Of a stretch of DNA of 64,000 nt, positions 46,201 to 54,240 are shown piece after piece. Position numbers and translations under genes: made by a program. The notes beneath the pieces were generated by a model. It was not told the origin of the DNA and ran no database searches. It saw nothing but the letters and a program-made list of their open reading frames with translations. This DNA comes from Platerodrilus igneus. Its lineage: Eukaryota; Arthropoda; Insecta; Coleoptera; Lycidae. The stretch lies in NCBI GenBank assembly GCA_036346225.1, contig JARFIW010000453.1, positions 1,984,001 to 2,048,000 on the forward strand, in the 5' to 3' direction. How positions within the stretch are numbered: the first letter of the stretch is position 1; each line of letters begins with the position of its first letter.

Positions 46201-49200
46201 GATGCTTCTATTGTTTAGAAATATATACCCTATTTCCTGATATTCAGTAGTATGTGAAGGGGGTTAAGCAGCTTGCAGCTACCAAGATCCCAACACTTGA
46301 ACATTTGCCAAATTAATAGCTTTCCAATATATGATTTCGCAAATACTCCCTGTATGTTTGTTGTGGTTTGTTTAGTATTCTTCTTAATCTTCTTTGGGGA
46401 TTAAACCACTCATAGTTTTTAAAATTATCTTTAGGATGCGAAAGACATAATTAATTGCAAATAACCTACACAATTGTAGTAAGTATTGAAATAAATCGTT
46501 TTTAAAAGTTAAAGTATTATAGTAAAAGCAATGTGCAATGACAACCAAAATTTTAAAAACTATGAGTGGTTTAATCCCCAAAGAAGATTAAGAAGAATTA
46601 TTTCGCACAATCAATATTTCAAAACCAATACCTGTATCTATAATTCAATATATATTATAACTGCATCTATTCTGCTAAATTATATACTTACTTAAAATCA
46701 ATTTCAGTCAAGAGGGTTCTTAGAGTGCTTTGTTTTAATCCAGACATCTCGTTGAATTCAGAAGTGGCATATAAAACTTCATTTGGTGTAGGTGGATCAT
46801 TATTTAAAAAAAAAATGGACTGTATATCTAAGAAGACTCTTAATTTCATCGTCAACACACTTTTATCAGTAATATCTATAATGATGATATAATGATTAAA
46901 TTATGTTCATACTGTAGAGAGCACCGTGGGTTAAAGGGAAATTAGAATCAACAAAGAAATATATATGAAGAAACATAACTTAATTATTGAACAATTTTAA
47001 CATAAATGCATGAACATATCAGCCACTATCATCATCGGCCATCTTATTTTCTGTCTTTTTCTCATTGGTTTATCATCCCGTGCATTTTCCAATATGTATT
47101 GCCACCAAATTCAAATCCCATAAGTAGATATAAATTATCTATAATACAAAGTCATTAGATTACCTGTAGCGTTTGCAATAAATGCAATTTATTCGTCTTA
47201 TTGTTGGGATTTTGTTCACCACAAACTTGAAAGGTATGTTCTTTATCGTCAACGAAAAAATGCCTAGGGAGCCGTTTTTTAGGATGCGAAAGACATAATT
47301 AATTGCAAATAACCTACACAATTGTAGTAAGTATTGAAATAAATCGTTTTTAAAAGTTAAAGTATTATAGTAAAAGCAATGTGCAATGACAACCAAAATG
47401 AGAAACTATTTCACATTTATAAGTTAGCAATACAAGATGTTTTGTGTGGTTATGTGAACCCGGGCAGCCTACACCAAATTTCTATTTAAACATGGTGCTA
47501 ATTTATGGGAGAACACTTACTGAATCTGTTCGTTAAAGGCACTATAGGATATTTAAAAGAATGCATGATAGGATGATGGGCATATTTTGACGTTTGAAGG
47601 AATACCTATGACAGTGATATAGGACAGAACAAAAGGAAAGCTTTGCAGATGTAGACAAAGGCTAAAGTGTATTAATAATATTAAGGAAAATTAGGTAAAA
47701 ATAGATTCAATGCACTGCAGTTTTTTGAAACCATGAGAAATTTACTGCAGCAGCTTTTTCTGTACTTAGAGTGGCAGAGATCATAGGGGTCGGGTATGGC
47801 ATTCTAAGACACACTACTGCGATATGGAAGGCAACGGGAAACTATCACACTACCTCCCAAGTACACTGCATACAGAAATTGTTATTAAAGATGATGGCAT
47901 TCTCTGGGGTAAAGAATTCCGGAGTCCCCCATAAAATAGTCCCCCATTCAGATCTCCGAGAGGGGACTACTTCGGGGGATTTGATCGGAAAGTATAAAGA
48001 AAGATTCGTGAACATTTTGCGAGTCAGAGCGTGGAATGTCAGAAGTATGAAGCAAATAGCTAAGCTAGAGAACCTGAAAATTGAAATGGATAGGTAAGCA
48101 CTAGACATAGCAGCGAAGTTCGCTGGCAAGAGGCGGGGGATTTTTTGAATGGAGACTTCAGTATAAAACATACAGGATCAGAGGAAGGAAATTCGGGTGT
48201 GGGGATAGTTATGCGAAAAAAGATAGGACGGCATGTAAAAAATTACTTACAAAAGAACGAAAGAGTACTCATGGCTAGATTAGAATCTAAATCGGTAAAT
48301 ACAGTAATAGTACAAATATACATGCCCACCTCTAGCTACAGTGAGGAAGAGGTAGAGGTGATATATAAAGATATCGAAGACAGTAAGATACATAAAAGGA
48401 CATGAAAATTTAATAATTACGGGGATTTTAATGCAGTGGTAAGTGAAGGTAGGGAAGGAGCGGTAGTAGGTTTATTTGGTTTAGGCACGAGAAGTGACAT
48501 GGGAAATAGGCTGGTAGAATTTTGCGACCAGAACAATTTAACCATCACAAACACATTATTTCAACTTGCTAGAAGACGATACACGTGTAAGATGCCAGGA
48601 GATGTAGGAAGATACAAATAGATTACATTATTGTTGGACAACGGTTTAGGAATCAAGTAAAAGACTGTAGAAGTTACCCAGAAGCAGATATAAACACTGA
48701 CCACAACATCGTAATTATGAAGGCCGCTCTTAAATTTAAAAATTTGAAAAAAGAAATGGAGAAAGGCACGTTGACTTTGAGAAACTAAAAGATAAAGATA
48801 TCCACGAAATATTTGAAAGAAAGTCAAATGAATTGCTGAAAGATATCAGGAAAATTTCTGATACTAAGGAAGTAGAAACAGAATGGAATTACATTTAATC
48901 CAGCTTAGACATGGCGGCCAGAGATATTCTGGGGTATTCAAAAAAAGAAAATAAGAAACGATGGATGACAAAGGATATCCTGAATTTAATACAAGAACGA
49001 CGGAAATACAAAAATAGATCAGACGAAACTGGAAAACAGAGATACAAAGCCATAAAACGGGAAATTATTCACAAATGCAGGAAAGCTAAAGAACAATGGA
49101 TTGATGAAAAGTGCAACGAGGTACAAACTAAGATGGAAATAGGAAAGACAGACGAAGCATACAAATTAATTAGAAGGATTTTTATAGATATAAAACCATA

Positions 49201-51567
49201 TAGCAAAAATATAAGGGATGGGGGAGGAAACGTCATTATAGAAAATGTAGAGAAAGTAACTGGATGGCAGGAATATATAGGGAATTTATATTCAAGAGAG
49301 GAATTAACAGCATTAGAACAGGAATCAGACATTGAAAAGGATAACCTGGAATATCCTATACTTAGAGATGAGTTTGAATTAGCATCAAAGAGCAAAATCG
49401 TAAGGCACCTGGTACAGAGAAGGTGCAAGCAGAAACTTTAAAACCCGTTGGACAAGCAGTAACAGAACGTCTCTTTTGACTTGTAAGGTATATGTATGAG
49501 ACAGGCGAGATACCCAAAGATTTCAAACGTAGCATCATAGTAACTATACCAAAAAGAAGAGGCACAGATAGATGTGAAAATTTTCGAACAATAAGCTTGA
49601 CAGCACACGTTTCAAAAATATTAACTAAAATTATACAAAGACGAATGGAAAAACGAGCTGAAGAAATACTGGGAGAAGAACAGTTTAGGTTTAGGCGAAA
49701 CATCGGAACACGGGAGGCTATTTTAGCTCTGAGGGTGATAATGGAGAAAACAATAGAGAAGGGGAAAGCGTATATATAGGGTTTGTAGATCTGGAAAAAG
49801 CATTCGACAATGTAAAATGGAAAAAAATGTTCGAAATACTCAAAAAGATTGGAATGAGTTATAGGGATAGACGAATAGTACATAGCTTATACAAAGAGCA
49901 AACAGCAGTATAGAATTAAAGCAAGAAAATAGAGAAGTAAATATTAGAAACGAGTGAGACAGGGATGTGCCTTATCCCCATTAATTTTTAACTTGTACAT
50001 AGAAGAGGCAAAGAATACTGTCAAATGTAGGAAGACATTCGAAATTACTATGCAGGTACAAAAGATCGATATGCTTAGATTTCGACATGATATAGCGGTA
50101 TTAGCATTAGCAAGGAAGAGTTAGAAGCTGCTCTTAATGAAATGGAAACAGTTCTAACAGAGAGATACGGTACGAAAATTAAGAAAAATAAAACTAAAGT
50201 TCTAGTATGCAAAAGGGGGGAAAATAAATCAAAAACAAGAATACAAATAGATAACGAGAACTTACAAGAGGTTTATGATTTCTGCTACCTAGGAAGCCAA
50301 GTAACACAAGCTGGGAAAAGCACAAAAGATATAAAACAAAGATCAGCACAAAATTGTGCTACATTTAGCAAGAAAAAGCAACCAATGTGTTCAAAGACAA
50401 CAAACAGAAACAAGGAAAAGATTGCTTAAAACATATGTGGAGCACAGCACTGTATGGCTGTGAAGCCTGGCCAGTAGGAGAAACAGTCTAGAAAAAGGTA
50501 GAAGCCTTTGAAATGTGGTGCTACAGATGTCATGGACAGACAAAGTAATGAACAAAGAGGTACTGGAAATGGCAGGGGAAGGAATAAATATGTAGAAAAC
50601 AGTAAAAAAAAAAATAGGAGAGATAGGATGAAAGGCCACATACTAAGACATTAGAGAATAGTGCGGAATATATTAGAAGCAGAGATGGGAAAAAAAAGAA
50701 GTAGCGGTAAACCTAGGTTAGACTACTGCACACAGATAGTGAAAGATGTAGAAGGTGGGAATTTCAGCGAAATGTGTAGGCTAGAGGGTGTAATAACAGA
50801 CGATGCTATAACACTGAATGACTACATCACATTTTTAATCTTTGTGGTTGACTAGCTGCCGTGGCCGTAATTGAATACAACGCTTTTCATATTTAGCATA
50901 ATCATAAAACATATTTGGTCACTTTTATAATTTTATAATATCGTACTTGCCAAAACTGTAGTTGCCCTTTTATAAAGTGATTTACCTCGTTGCCAAAATG
51001 CTATATATGGGTACTGAATATTATTATAATAAACGATGATGACATACATTTATTAGTTTGTAAATTACATCCATCTTATTATATAGCTAGTGATTAAGTT
51101 GTATACTGGCGTGTCTCACATATGCACTTCGTATAATGTATTATAGATAATAACTTAGAACAAGTACAACAATTATGTAGAAAAAATTTTAGTGTTTTGC
51201 GACACAGGCATTCTGTTTTTGCTCCTTGAATCCTATAAATTGTGCATGTCAGATATGTTAAAGCTTTGGGAGTTGCTCATTTAATTATTTTAGTTGTATT
51301 TATTTACTGATATAAGCTTTAATATTTTTAGGCAATATTATTCCTGAATTGGATATTTATGCAATACCTAGTTGTGACTCAGCACCAGTTAAAGAAATTT
51401 ACTTTGTTGCTATAATTGATGTATTAACACATTATGGAGTAAAAAAGCAAGCTGCGAAAGCTGCCAAGACAGTTAAGTATGGTTCAAATGTAGATGGTAT
51501 TAGTACGTGTGATCCTGAACAATATGCAAAACGGTTTATAGATTTCATGTCCAAGGCTATTGAATAA
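31166..51567 (+). CDS. PIP4K: Phosphatidylinositol 5-phosphate 4-kinase type-2 (PIP4K)
   Basis: Seven exons: 31166-31297, 31354-31451, 31498-31747, 32450-32689, 32743-32845, 43317-43511 and 51332-51567. They join in frame to 1254 nt (417 residues plus stop), close to the 404-406 usual in flies and humans. The enzyme phosphorylates PI5P on the 4-hydroxyl to make PI(4,5)P2 and is a cytosolic/endomembrane lipid kinase. Visible are [20 protein letters not shown] near the N-terminus, the Gly-rich [14 protein letters not shown] with IIK, FDLKGS (about 206-210), MDYSLLLG (Asp about 269), an acidic insert with STPPDSP (about 276-330), the metal-binding Asp in IID (about 369) and the specificity loop through DPEQYAKRF. 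No stop or frameshift is present. Introns 5 and 6 hold almost all the gene's transposons. Confidence 0.95.
31354..31451 (+). CDS. PIP4K: PIP4K exon 2
   Basis: [20 protein letters not shown] to HLFNK. Acceptor TTTACAG. The donor AATAA|GTACGC is weak at positions +4 and +6. Intron 1 is 56 nt. Confidence 0.92.
31498..31747 (+). CDS. PIP4K: PIP4K exon 3
   Basis: Begins within Lys-78 (AA|G) and reads [19 protein letters not shown], ending FLKHYHP before GTAAGT. It holds the glycine-rich ATP-binding region and the IIK strand. The preceding intron is only 46 nt (31452-31497) and ends TTTCTAG. Confidence 0.93.
32450..32689 (+). CDS. PIP4K: PIP4K exon 4
   Basis: [19 protein letters not shown] to [11 protein letters not shown]; acceptor TTGCAG, donor GTATTT. 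Contains [16 protein letters not shown], the catalytic DLKGS block. Confidence 0.94.
32743..32845 (+). CDS. PIP4K: PIP4K exon 5
   Basis: [12 protein letters not shown] to LMDYSLLL plus the first base of a Gly codon. Acceptor TTTTTGTAG, donor G|GTAGGT. The MDYSLL Asp is part of the catalytic centre. A 10.5-kb intron follows. Confidence 0.94.
32964..33318. repeat. Left terminal inverted repeat of the mariner
   Basis: Pairs with 34500-34837. Shared blocks run from CAGTGTGTCTGTTTTT through ATATATCACTCAATAATAATT to CAAAACAGTGGGCGG and CAATTG.TAGC. A gap near 33223 accounts for part of the length difference. Confidence 0.85.
33356..34446 (+). pseudogene. Mariner transposase with DUF4817 N-terminus, DD41D spacing
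   Basis: 233 codons at 33356-34057, then a frameshift and small deletion, then a second frame to TGA at 34444-34446. The N-terminal helix-turn-helix ([16 protein letters not shown], then [15 protein letters not shown]) matches the DUF4817 pattern. The catalytic centre reads LWSDESNF (first Asp), [11 protein letters not shown] (second Asp) and [10 protein letters not shown] (third). Counting from the QQD Asp to the last Asp gives 41 residues between them, the DD41D (rosa-like) signature. The missing residues lie between RYAYFL and DIPLEIL. Probably inactive. Confidence 0.8.
34500..34837. repeat. Right terminal inverted repeat of the mariner
   Basis: Reverse complement of the left repeat, about 340 bp, ending CACACTG before the TA duplication. 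Confidence 0.85.
34850..35580. other. PIP4K intron 5, no recognised element
   Basis: AT-rich intron sequence. A GC-rich patch CCCGGGGGCTCGACGTCCCC at 35489-35508 leads into the GACA repeat and may be part of the same retroposon. Confidence 0.4.
35607..35681 (+). repeat. (ACAG)n followed by CGAAG-loop hairpin, copy 2
   Basis: About seven ACAG/GACA units, then TTTCATA, then the stem-loop AACGAA-CGAAG-TTCGTT and GAT. It has the same architecture as 22667-22726: tetranucleotide run, TCAT.AAC spacer, hairpin with identical loop, GAT. Confidence 0.65.
36145..39117 (+). mobile_element. hAT-like DNA transposon in PIP4K intron 5
   Basis: The ends share AGTGTCTACTG (36148-36158) and, reversed, AGGTGTCTACTG (39117-39106). 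Inside both ends there are repeats of TCACGAA/TCACTAA. The flanks AAGCATGT and AACATGT may be a degraded 8-bp target duplication. It contains a broken transposase at 37098-38893. Confidence 0.65.
37098..38893 (+). pseudogene. hAT transposase relic
   Basis: Pieces in changing frames follow the order of a hAT transposase: [18 protein letters not shown] (about 37115), [20 protein letters not shown] (37274), [11 protein letters not shown] (37475) with [19 protein letters not shown], a SIRWVEN block (37750), a 159-codon middle (37768-38247) and the C-terminal dimerisation region with [18 protein letters not shown] (38570) and a long Lys/Glu tail ending at 38893. At least four frameshifts or stops separate the pieces. 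The usual N-terminal zinc finger was not found. Confidence 0.75.
39225..41020 (+). pseudogene. hAT relic, ZMYM1-like transposase
   Basis: In broken frames: [20 protein letters not shown] (39260, a TTF-type zinc-finger end), an [15 protein letters not shown] block (39510), then 39552-39794 with [17 protein letters not shown] and [13 protein letters not shown] (first catalytic Asp), [10 protein letters not shown] (39860), a YAHQFNLVL motif (39950) and the C-terminal dimerisation region [19 protein letters not shown] (40835) followed by [20 protein letters not shown] (about 40960). This is the order in ZMYM1-like hAT transposases. An inverted duplication interrupts it at 40177-40254. Terminal repeats were not identified. 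Confidence 0.7.
40177..40254. repeat. 36-bp inverted repeat (hairpin) in hAT relic
   Basis: Left arm 40177-40212 and right arm 40219-40254 are reverse complements with a single mismatch, separated by AATAGT. The right arm breaks the transposase alignment, so it looks like a local inverted copy of the left arm. Confidence 0.9.
41085..42890 (-). mobile_element. Second long-TIR mariner-like transposon (degenerate)
   Basis: The region 41085-41410 and the reverse complement of 42545-42890 align for over 300 bp. Shared blocks include TTACATTTTC.CCATTTACT, TCTATTGTTTTTCTGCTTTC and CTACTTTGC. Between them lies a minus-strand mariner-type transposase. Exact ends and target duplication were not found. 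The design is the same as the younger element at 32964-34837. Confidence 0.7.
41420..42437 (-). pseudogene. Mariner transposase relic (DUF4817-type)
   Basis: An ATG at 42437 opens [20 protein letters not shown], a helix-turn-helix start. The 41893-42219 frame holds [20 protein letters not shown] and [20 protein letters not shown]. Later pieces give INVWCGLMG (about 41885) and [15 protein letters not shown] (about 41745), a damaged QxDGAPPH motif, then [13 protein letters not shown]. The first catalytic Asp motif (WTDES in relatives) has become FWRIFQIE. Many frameshifts; inactive. Confidence 0.7.
42900..43316. other. PIP4K intron 5 end, nothing recognised
   Basis: AT-rich sequence running into the exon 6 acceptor. 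No repeat or gene was identified. Confidence 0.4.
43317..43511 (+). CDS. PIP4K: PIP4K exon 6
   Basis: Acceptor TTTTGTAG. Completes Gly-275 and reads [14 protein letters not shown], then a Ser/Asp/Glu-rich variable insert and GFSTPPDSP. Donor G|GTATGT. Confidence 0.93.
43840..44085 (+). pseudogene. Mariner-like 5' fragment
   Basis: An ATG at about 43946 reads [11 protein letters not shown], a stop, then [21 protein letters not shown]. The arrangement resembles the DUF4817-type N-terminal helix-turn-helix of mariner transposases (xLIYGxxxGNxRxARRLY). The segment is GC-richer than the surrounding intron. No catalytic part follows. Confidence 0.4.
44090..45340. other. PIP4K intron 6, nothing recognised
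   Basis: AT-rich intron with no open frame over 60 codons and no repeat partner noticed. Confidence 0.4.
45382..45642 (-). other. Unrecognised 86-codon frame
   Basis: A charged frame with [20 protein letters not shown] and an acidic end ([11 protein letters not shown]). There are no membrane segments and no known motif. It sits in PIP4K intron 6 next to an RTE fragment and is probably transposon-derived. Confidence 0.2.
45690..46230 (-). pseudogene. RTE LINE 3' fragment (C-terminal region and tail)
   Basis: On the minus strand, [20 protein letters not shown] (46150) matches the KTRKKLLKTYxWSxxLYG region of RTE ORF2, then [13 protein letters not shown] (about 45790) and [13 protein letters not shown] lead to a tail of ATGATAATGAT units near 45700. 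The same C-terminus occurs at 50700-50860 and 54060-54240. 5' truncated, as usual for LINE copies. Confidence 0.7.
46345..46430 (-). repeat. Penelope-associated repeat, copy A
   Basis: About 85 bp matching 62640-62730, with shared blocks TATGTTTGTTGTGGTT and ATCTTCTTTGGG.ATTAAA. In the second location it lies within the minus-strand Penelope-like element. Confidence 0.65.
46433..46551. repeat. 119-bp exact duplicate, copy 1 (copy 2 at 47281-47399)
   Basis: Identical base for base to 47281-47399 as read by eye, from AGGATGCGAAAGACATAATT to ACAACCAAAAT, in the same orientation. It lies exactly between Penelope-associated repeat copy A and its inverted copy. On the minus strand it contains TACTACAATTGTGTAG, a possible splice acceptor. 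Confidence 0.9.
46549..46597 (+). repeat. Penelope-associated repeat, inverted copy
   Basis: ATTTTAAAAACTATGAGTGG and TTTAATCCCCAAAGAAGATT are the exact reverse complement of 46385-46424, so the 119-bp segment sits in the loop of a potential hairpin with a stem of about 45 bp. Confidence 0.85.
46692..46819 (-). CDS. Possible antisense exon b (unknown gene)
   Basis: The minus strand has acceptor GATATACAG|TCC and donor TTTTAA|GTAAGT around 128 nt that are open in one frame: [20 protein letters not shown], then [20 protein letters not shown] and DF. The composition looks protein-like, and the entry phase fits the exon at 47164-47287. No family was recognised and no further exon was found. It could be a nested host gene, a captured piece or chance. 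Confidence 0.3.
47164..47287 (-). CDS. Possible antisense exon a (unknown gene)
   Basis: The minus strand reads [20 protein letters not shown], then [20 protein letters not shown] up to CAG|GTAATC at 47163. It ends in phase 0, matching exon b about 340 nt downstream. The 5' side enters the 119-bp duplicate, where the frame meets a stop, so the start is not defined. Confidence 0.3.
47281..47399. repeat. 119-bp exact duplicate, copy 2
   Basis: Second copy of 46433-46551, in the same orientation, 729 bp apart. It flanks the possible exon a on the minus strand. Confidence 0.9.
47740..50870 (+). mobile_element. RTE-clade LINE in PIP4K intron 6, nearly full length
   Basis: About 3.1 kb with a 5' leader (47765-47990) shared with the fragment at 19739-20090, then one broken endonuclease-RT frame. 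No clear target duplication or tail was fixed. The end near 50870 follows the C-terminal coding block. Related 3' fragments lie at 45690-46230 and 54055-54240. Confidence 0.8.
48030..50856 (+). pseudogene. RTE ORF2: endonuclease-reverse transcriptase, broken
   Basis: Order: the APE-type endonuclease start [19 protein letters not shown] (48030), [33 protein letters not shown] (48310), [13 protein letters not shown] (48421), a [13 protein letters not shown] block (48580), the linker [20 protein letters not shown] (48960), then the [22 protein letters not shown] (49560), [29 protein letters not shown] (about 49785), a QGCAL-like block damaged to TGMCLIP (about 49960), [10 protein letters not shown] where FADDIA is expected (about 50075) and the late [17 protein letters not shown]. 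At least six stops or frameshifts are present. This resembles insect RTE proteins often annotated as craniofacial development protein 2-like. Confidence 0.8.
51332..51567 (+). CDS. PIP4K: PIP4K exon 7 (terminal)
   Basis: Acceptor ATTTTTAG. Completes a Gly codon and reads [18 protein letters not shown], then [27 protein letters not shown] and [13 protein letters not shown], ending AIE and TAA at 51565-51567. Confidence 0.95.
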
Positions 51568-52824
51568 ATTTGTATTCATCGTTTAATCTTTTTGTCAATA
51601 GTTCGACATTATCCTAAAGCTTTTGCTTTTGCTTAAAGCACTTTTCATATAATTTTATATGATTGATATATTTAAAAGTATTTGCTGTGATTTTTCTGTA
51701 TATTTAACGTGAAGATTATTTCGTAGTTAAAATAAGAGCGTACATGGTTTAACTATTTATTTTATAGTGCATGTCTTTTCATACATAATTGATAAGTTTA
51801 ATACTTCCAGTTGGATAAGGGTGTAGCCAAGTGTCTTCATTTTTGTTTTCGAGTCTGGCAGCATTATTTTAATACCATAATGATGTTTTATAATATCGCT
51901 GAGCTCTGGTGTTGCAACGATGTTCATAAGAGTATTTAGAGATTGTTTAAGTATCTAGTGAAATTATTTAAAATATTTGAAAATAGTAAATCTTAATTTA
52001 ACTCGGTTAAAATGTCTTATGATGTAGACATGTTTAACATTTGGATTTTTCTTATTGAAATGTACATGTTTTGAGAAATAGTATATTGTATACCCAGTAA
52101 GAAAAGCTCAACAATTCCTAACGACGTGAAGATTGCTTGTCGAGGCACAAGCCGAGACAAGCAACACGGAGTCCGGGAATGTTGCTTTTCCTACATCGTA
52201 TACATACTATTTTTTCGCAAATCGTTATAGAACAACAGAAATTAAAATACTATTTTTTAAAAAAACCTGATTAATTTTATTTATAAATAAATGGTGCTAT
52301 CAAATTCTTAGTAAATTTTTTTGCGTGGCTATGGAAACGTTCCTATCAAGATATTGAATTGTGAAACTTGAAACATTGAAATTGCTGGTATTTTTGAAAA
52401 TAACAATACAAATTCTATAATTGTACTAATTGTAAAATACCTGAAAATATCACACACAACTTACTTCAGAATCAAATACATTCTGAAGTTAGTTGTTTGT
52501 TATATTTACATAATGTGTTAAGATTGTTTAAATAGAACTTACCATGAAAGCATATTCTCAGTCATTTTTGTAGTGCATCTGTATACACATATTATTTCTG
52601 TACAGTACAGTAATGAATATTTCCTTACAGTGATTTGTCGTTGCTTGGCAACGACTAAACACTTGGAAATATTCAACTTTTCTTTAAAAATTTTTATCAG
52701 AAATGTCAAAATTTCTGAATGATTTGCGGAAAATGGTTTATTTTAAATATATATAGCCAGCTTCTCAGGTTACTTATTCAAGTCATTTGTACTTTGTACT
52801 ATTTTATAAATTGATTAAATCAAC
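51568..52824 (+). other. PIP4K 3' UTR and downstream spacer
   Basis: AT-rich. AATAAA overlaps the stop codon region (51563-51568), but no convincing later signal close to the stop was found, so the 3' end is open. No repeats were recognised. Confidence 0.4.
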
Positions 52825-53151
52825 ATGATTAGATTGAATTTATCTAGATATAAGAAAGGTTCTTGCAAAAGTTCACCTTCCAGGTCAAAAACTCGTTTTG
52901 ATTCCTCAAACAAACGCACAACTGAATACCGTAGTAGTGTTTTAAGTTCACTTACTGATGAAGAACTAATTAGAAAAGCAAATGAAATGATGAAAACGGT
53001 AGATGAATTATGTATCAATGCCCAGATTCAAACCGAAGTATCATGGAAAAGCATCTGCTTATAATGCTAGACTGTTGCCCCTTTACCTGTAAGAAGTACA
53101 ACCTCTCGTAGATTAGAGTCTAATCAGCCACCTATTCGTGGTTTAGATTAG
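52825..53151 (+). CDS. Possible small gene, Ser/Arg-rich N-terminus, unrecognised
   Basis: The ATG at 52825 is in a good context (TCAACATGA). Residues 1-70 are basic and Ser/Arg-rich (KKGSCKSSPSRSKTRF), then a likely helix (LTDEELIRKANEMMKTVDEL). The frame hits TAA at 53062, but the same frame continues after 53070 with TVAPLPVRSTTSRRLESNQP to TAG at 53149-53151. The 33 nt between (53038-53070) start GTATC and end GCTAG and contain both stops. Either this is an exceptionally short intron, or a different acceptor further on is used (TTACCTGTAAG near 53093), or the gene is broken. AATAAA at 53293-53298 would serve as poly(A) signal. No family was recognised. Confidence 0.4.
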
Positions 53152-53824
53152 ATTGTAGTCATGTAATTCTATGTAAAAATTCTGTAAATTTCTATATAGT
53201 AAAGTATAATTGTAACTTGTCCAAATTCCATATTTAATTGAAACTTTAATAATTTCAACATTTAACACAAATATTCGCATTTGAACAATGAAAATAAAGC
53301 ATAACAGTATGTATAAAATTGAACAAATAAACTAGAAAATGATCTAAAATGGTAGTTGCAGTATATGGTGCACTATGTTCAAAGCTCGAAAATATAAAAA
53401 ATAGTGATTTGACATTTAGGGTTTAACAGTAAATCAACTCAATCGTTAAATTAATGCAATGTTATTAAAGCTTGATTCTAAATAACTAATTGAGCGACGT
53501 TATTGAATCAATTAAAGGAAATTTCACAATTTATAAATTGCCTTATGAACATTTTAATAACATATGCTTATCTTTATAAATTTCAGAGAAAACCTTAATA
53601 CATACTATTCGTCTTGTTACGTAACATGGGGAAAACCACTCCAGCACACAAAGCAGAACAATTTGTACTCATTGCTTAAATTGCGTTTTATCTATGTATA
53701 TAATACTTGTAAAACTGATTTGTTTTTTAATGATGGTGCTACTTCAAATAAGTGATGTTAAATGTGCAATTCAATATTTAACCCTTTAATGTTTAATAAA
53801 TATACTATCTTTAATCTCTATCCT

Positions 53825-53830
<6 letters not shown>
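53152..53830. other. Downstream spacer
   Basis: Apart from the AATAAA at 53293-53298 nothing was recognised. Confidence 0.35.

Positions 53831-53831
<1 letters not shown>

Positions 53832-53877
<46 letters not shown>
53832..53877. repeat. (TA)n microsatellite 1
   Basis: About 23 uninterrupted TA units. Confidence 0.95.
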
Positions 53878-53882
<5 letters not shown>

Positions 53883-53966
53883 TAATAAGATGAAATAATA
53901 ACTTAGACTTTTTAAGTAAAGCCCAAATGATCATTTCAACTTACCTTGTGTAAAAACTACTTATAA

Positions 53967-53969
<3 letters not shown>

Positions 53970-54016
<47 letters not shown>

Positions 54017-54028
54017 ATATATATATAT
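53970..54028. repeat. (TA)n microsatellite 2
   Basis: About 21 TA units, then TTT and a further short TA run ending near 54028. Confidence 0.95.
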
Positions 54029-54054
54029 TGTAATAAATATTTAACAATATATTG

Positions 54055-54240
54055 TAATGTATATTAGAAGCAAAGAAAGTACAAATGAGAGGTAGAGTTG
54101 CATACCGATAGTGAAAGATGTAGGCTGTGGTAATTTCAGGGAAATGTATAGGTTAGCTCAGAATAGGAAACAACGGAGGTACGCATCCAACCAGTTCCAG
54201 GACTGAAAACCTAATGATGATGGTAATGTAATTATAACGA
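54055..54240 (+). pseudogene. RTE LINE 3' fragment
   Basis: Reads IVKDVGCGNFREMYRLAQNR and YASNQFQD before a stop, then CCTAATGATGATGGTAATG, a typical RTE 3' tail. It matches the 3' ends at 50740-50810 and, inverted, 45700-45830. Confidence 0.7.

Noticed and set aside
49069..50641. Minus-strand frames of 71-173 codons in the RTE LINE
   Set aside because: They lie opposite RTE coding blocks and have hydrophobic low-complexity composition typical of antisense shadows.
53832..54028. TA-rich tracts as a replication origin or matrix attachment site
   Set aside because: They are simple microsatellites; nothing else supports such a function.
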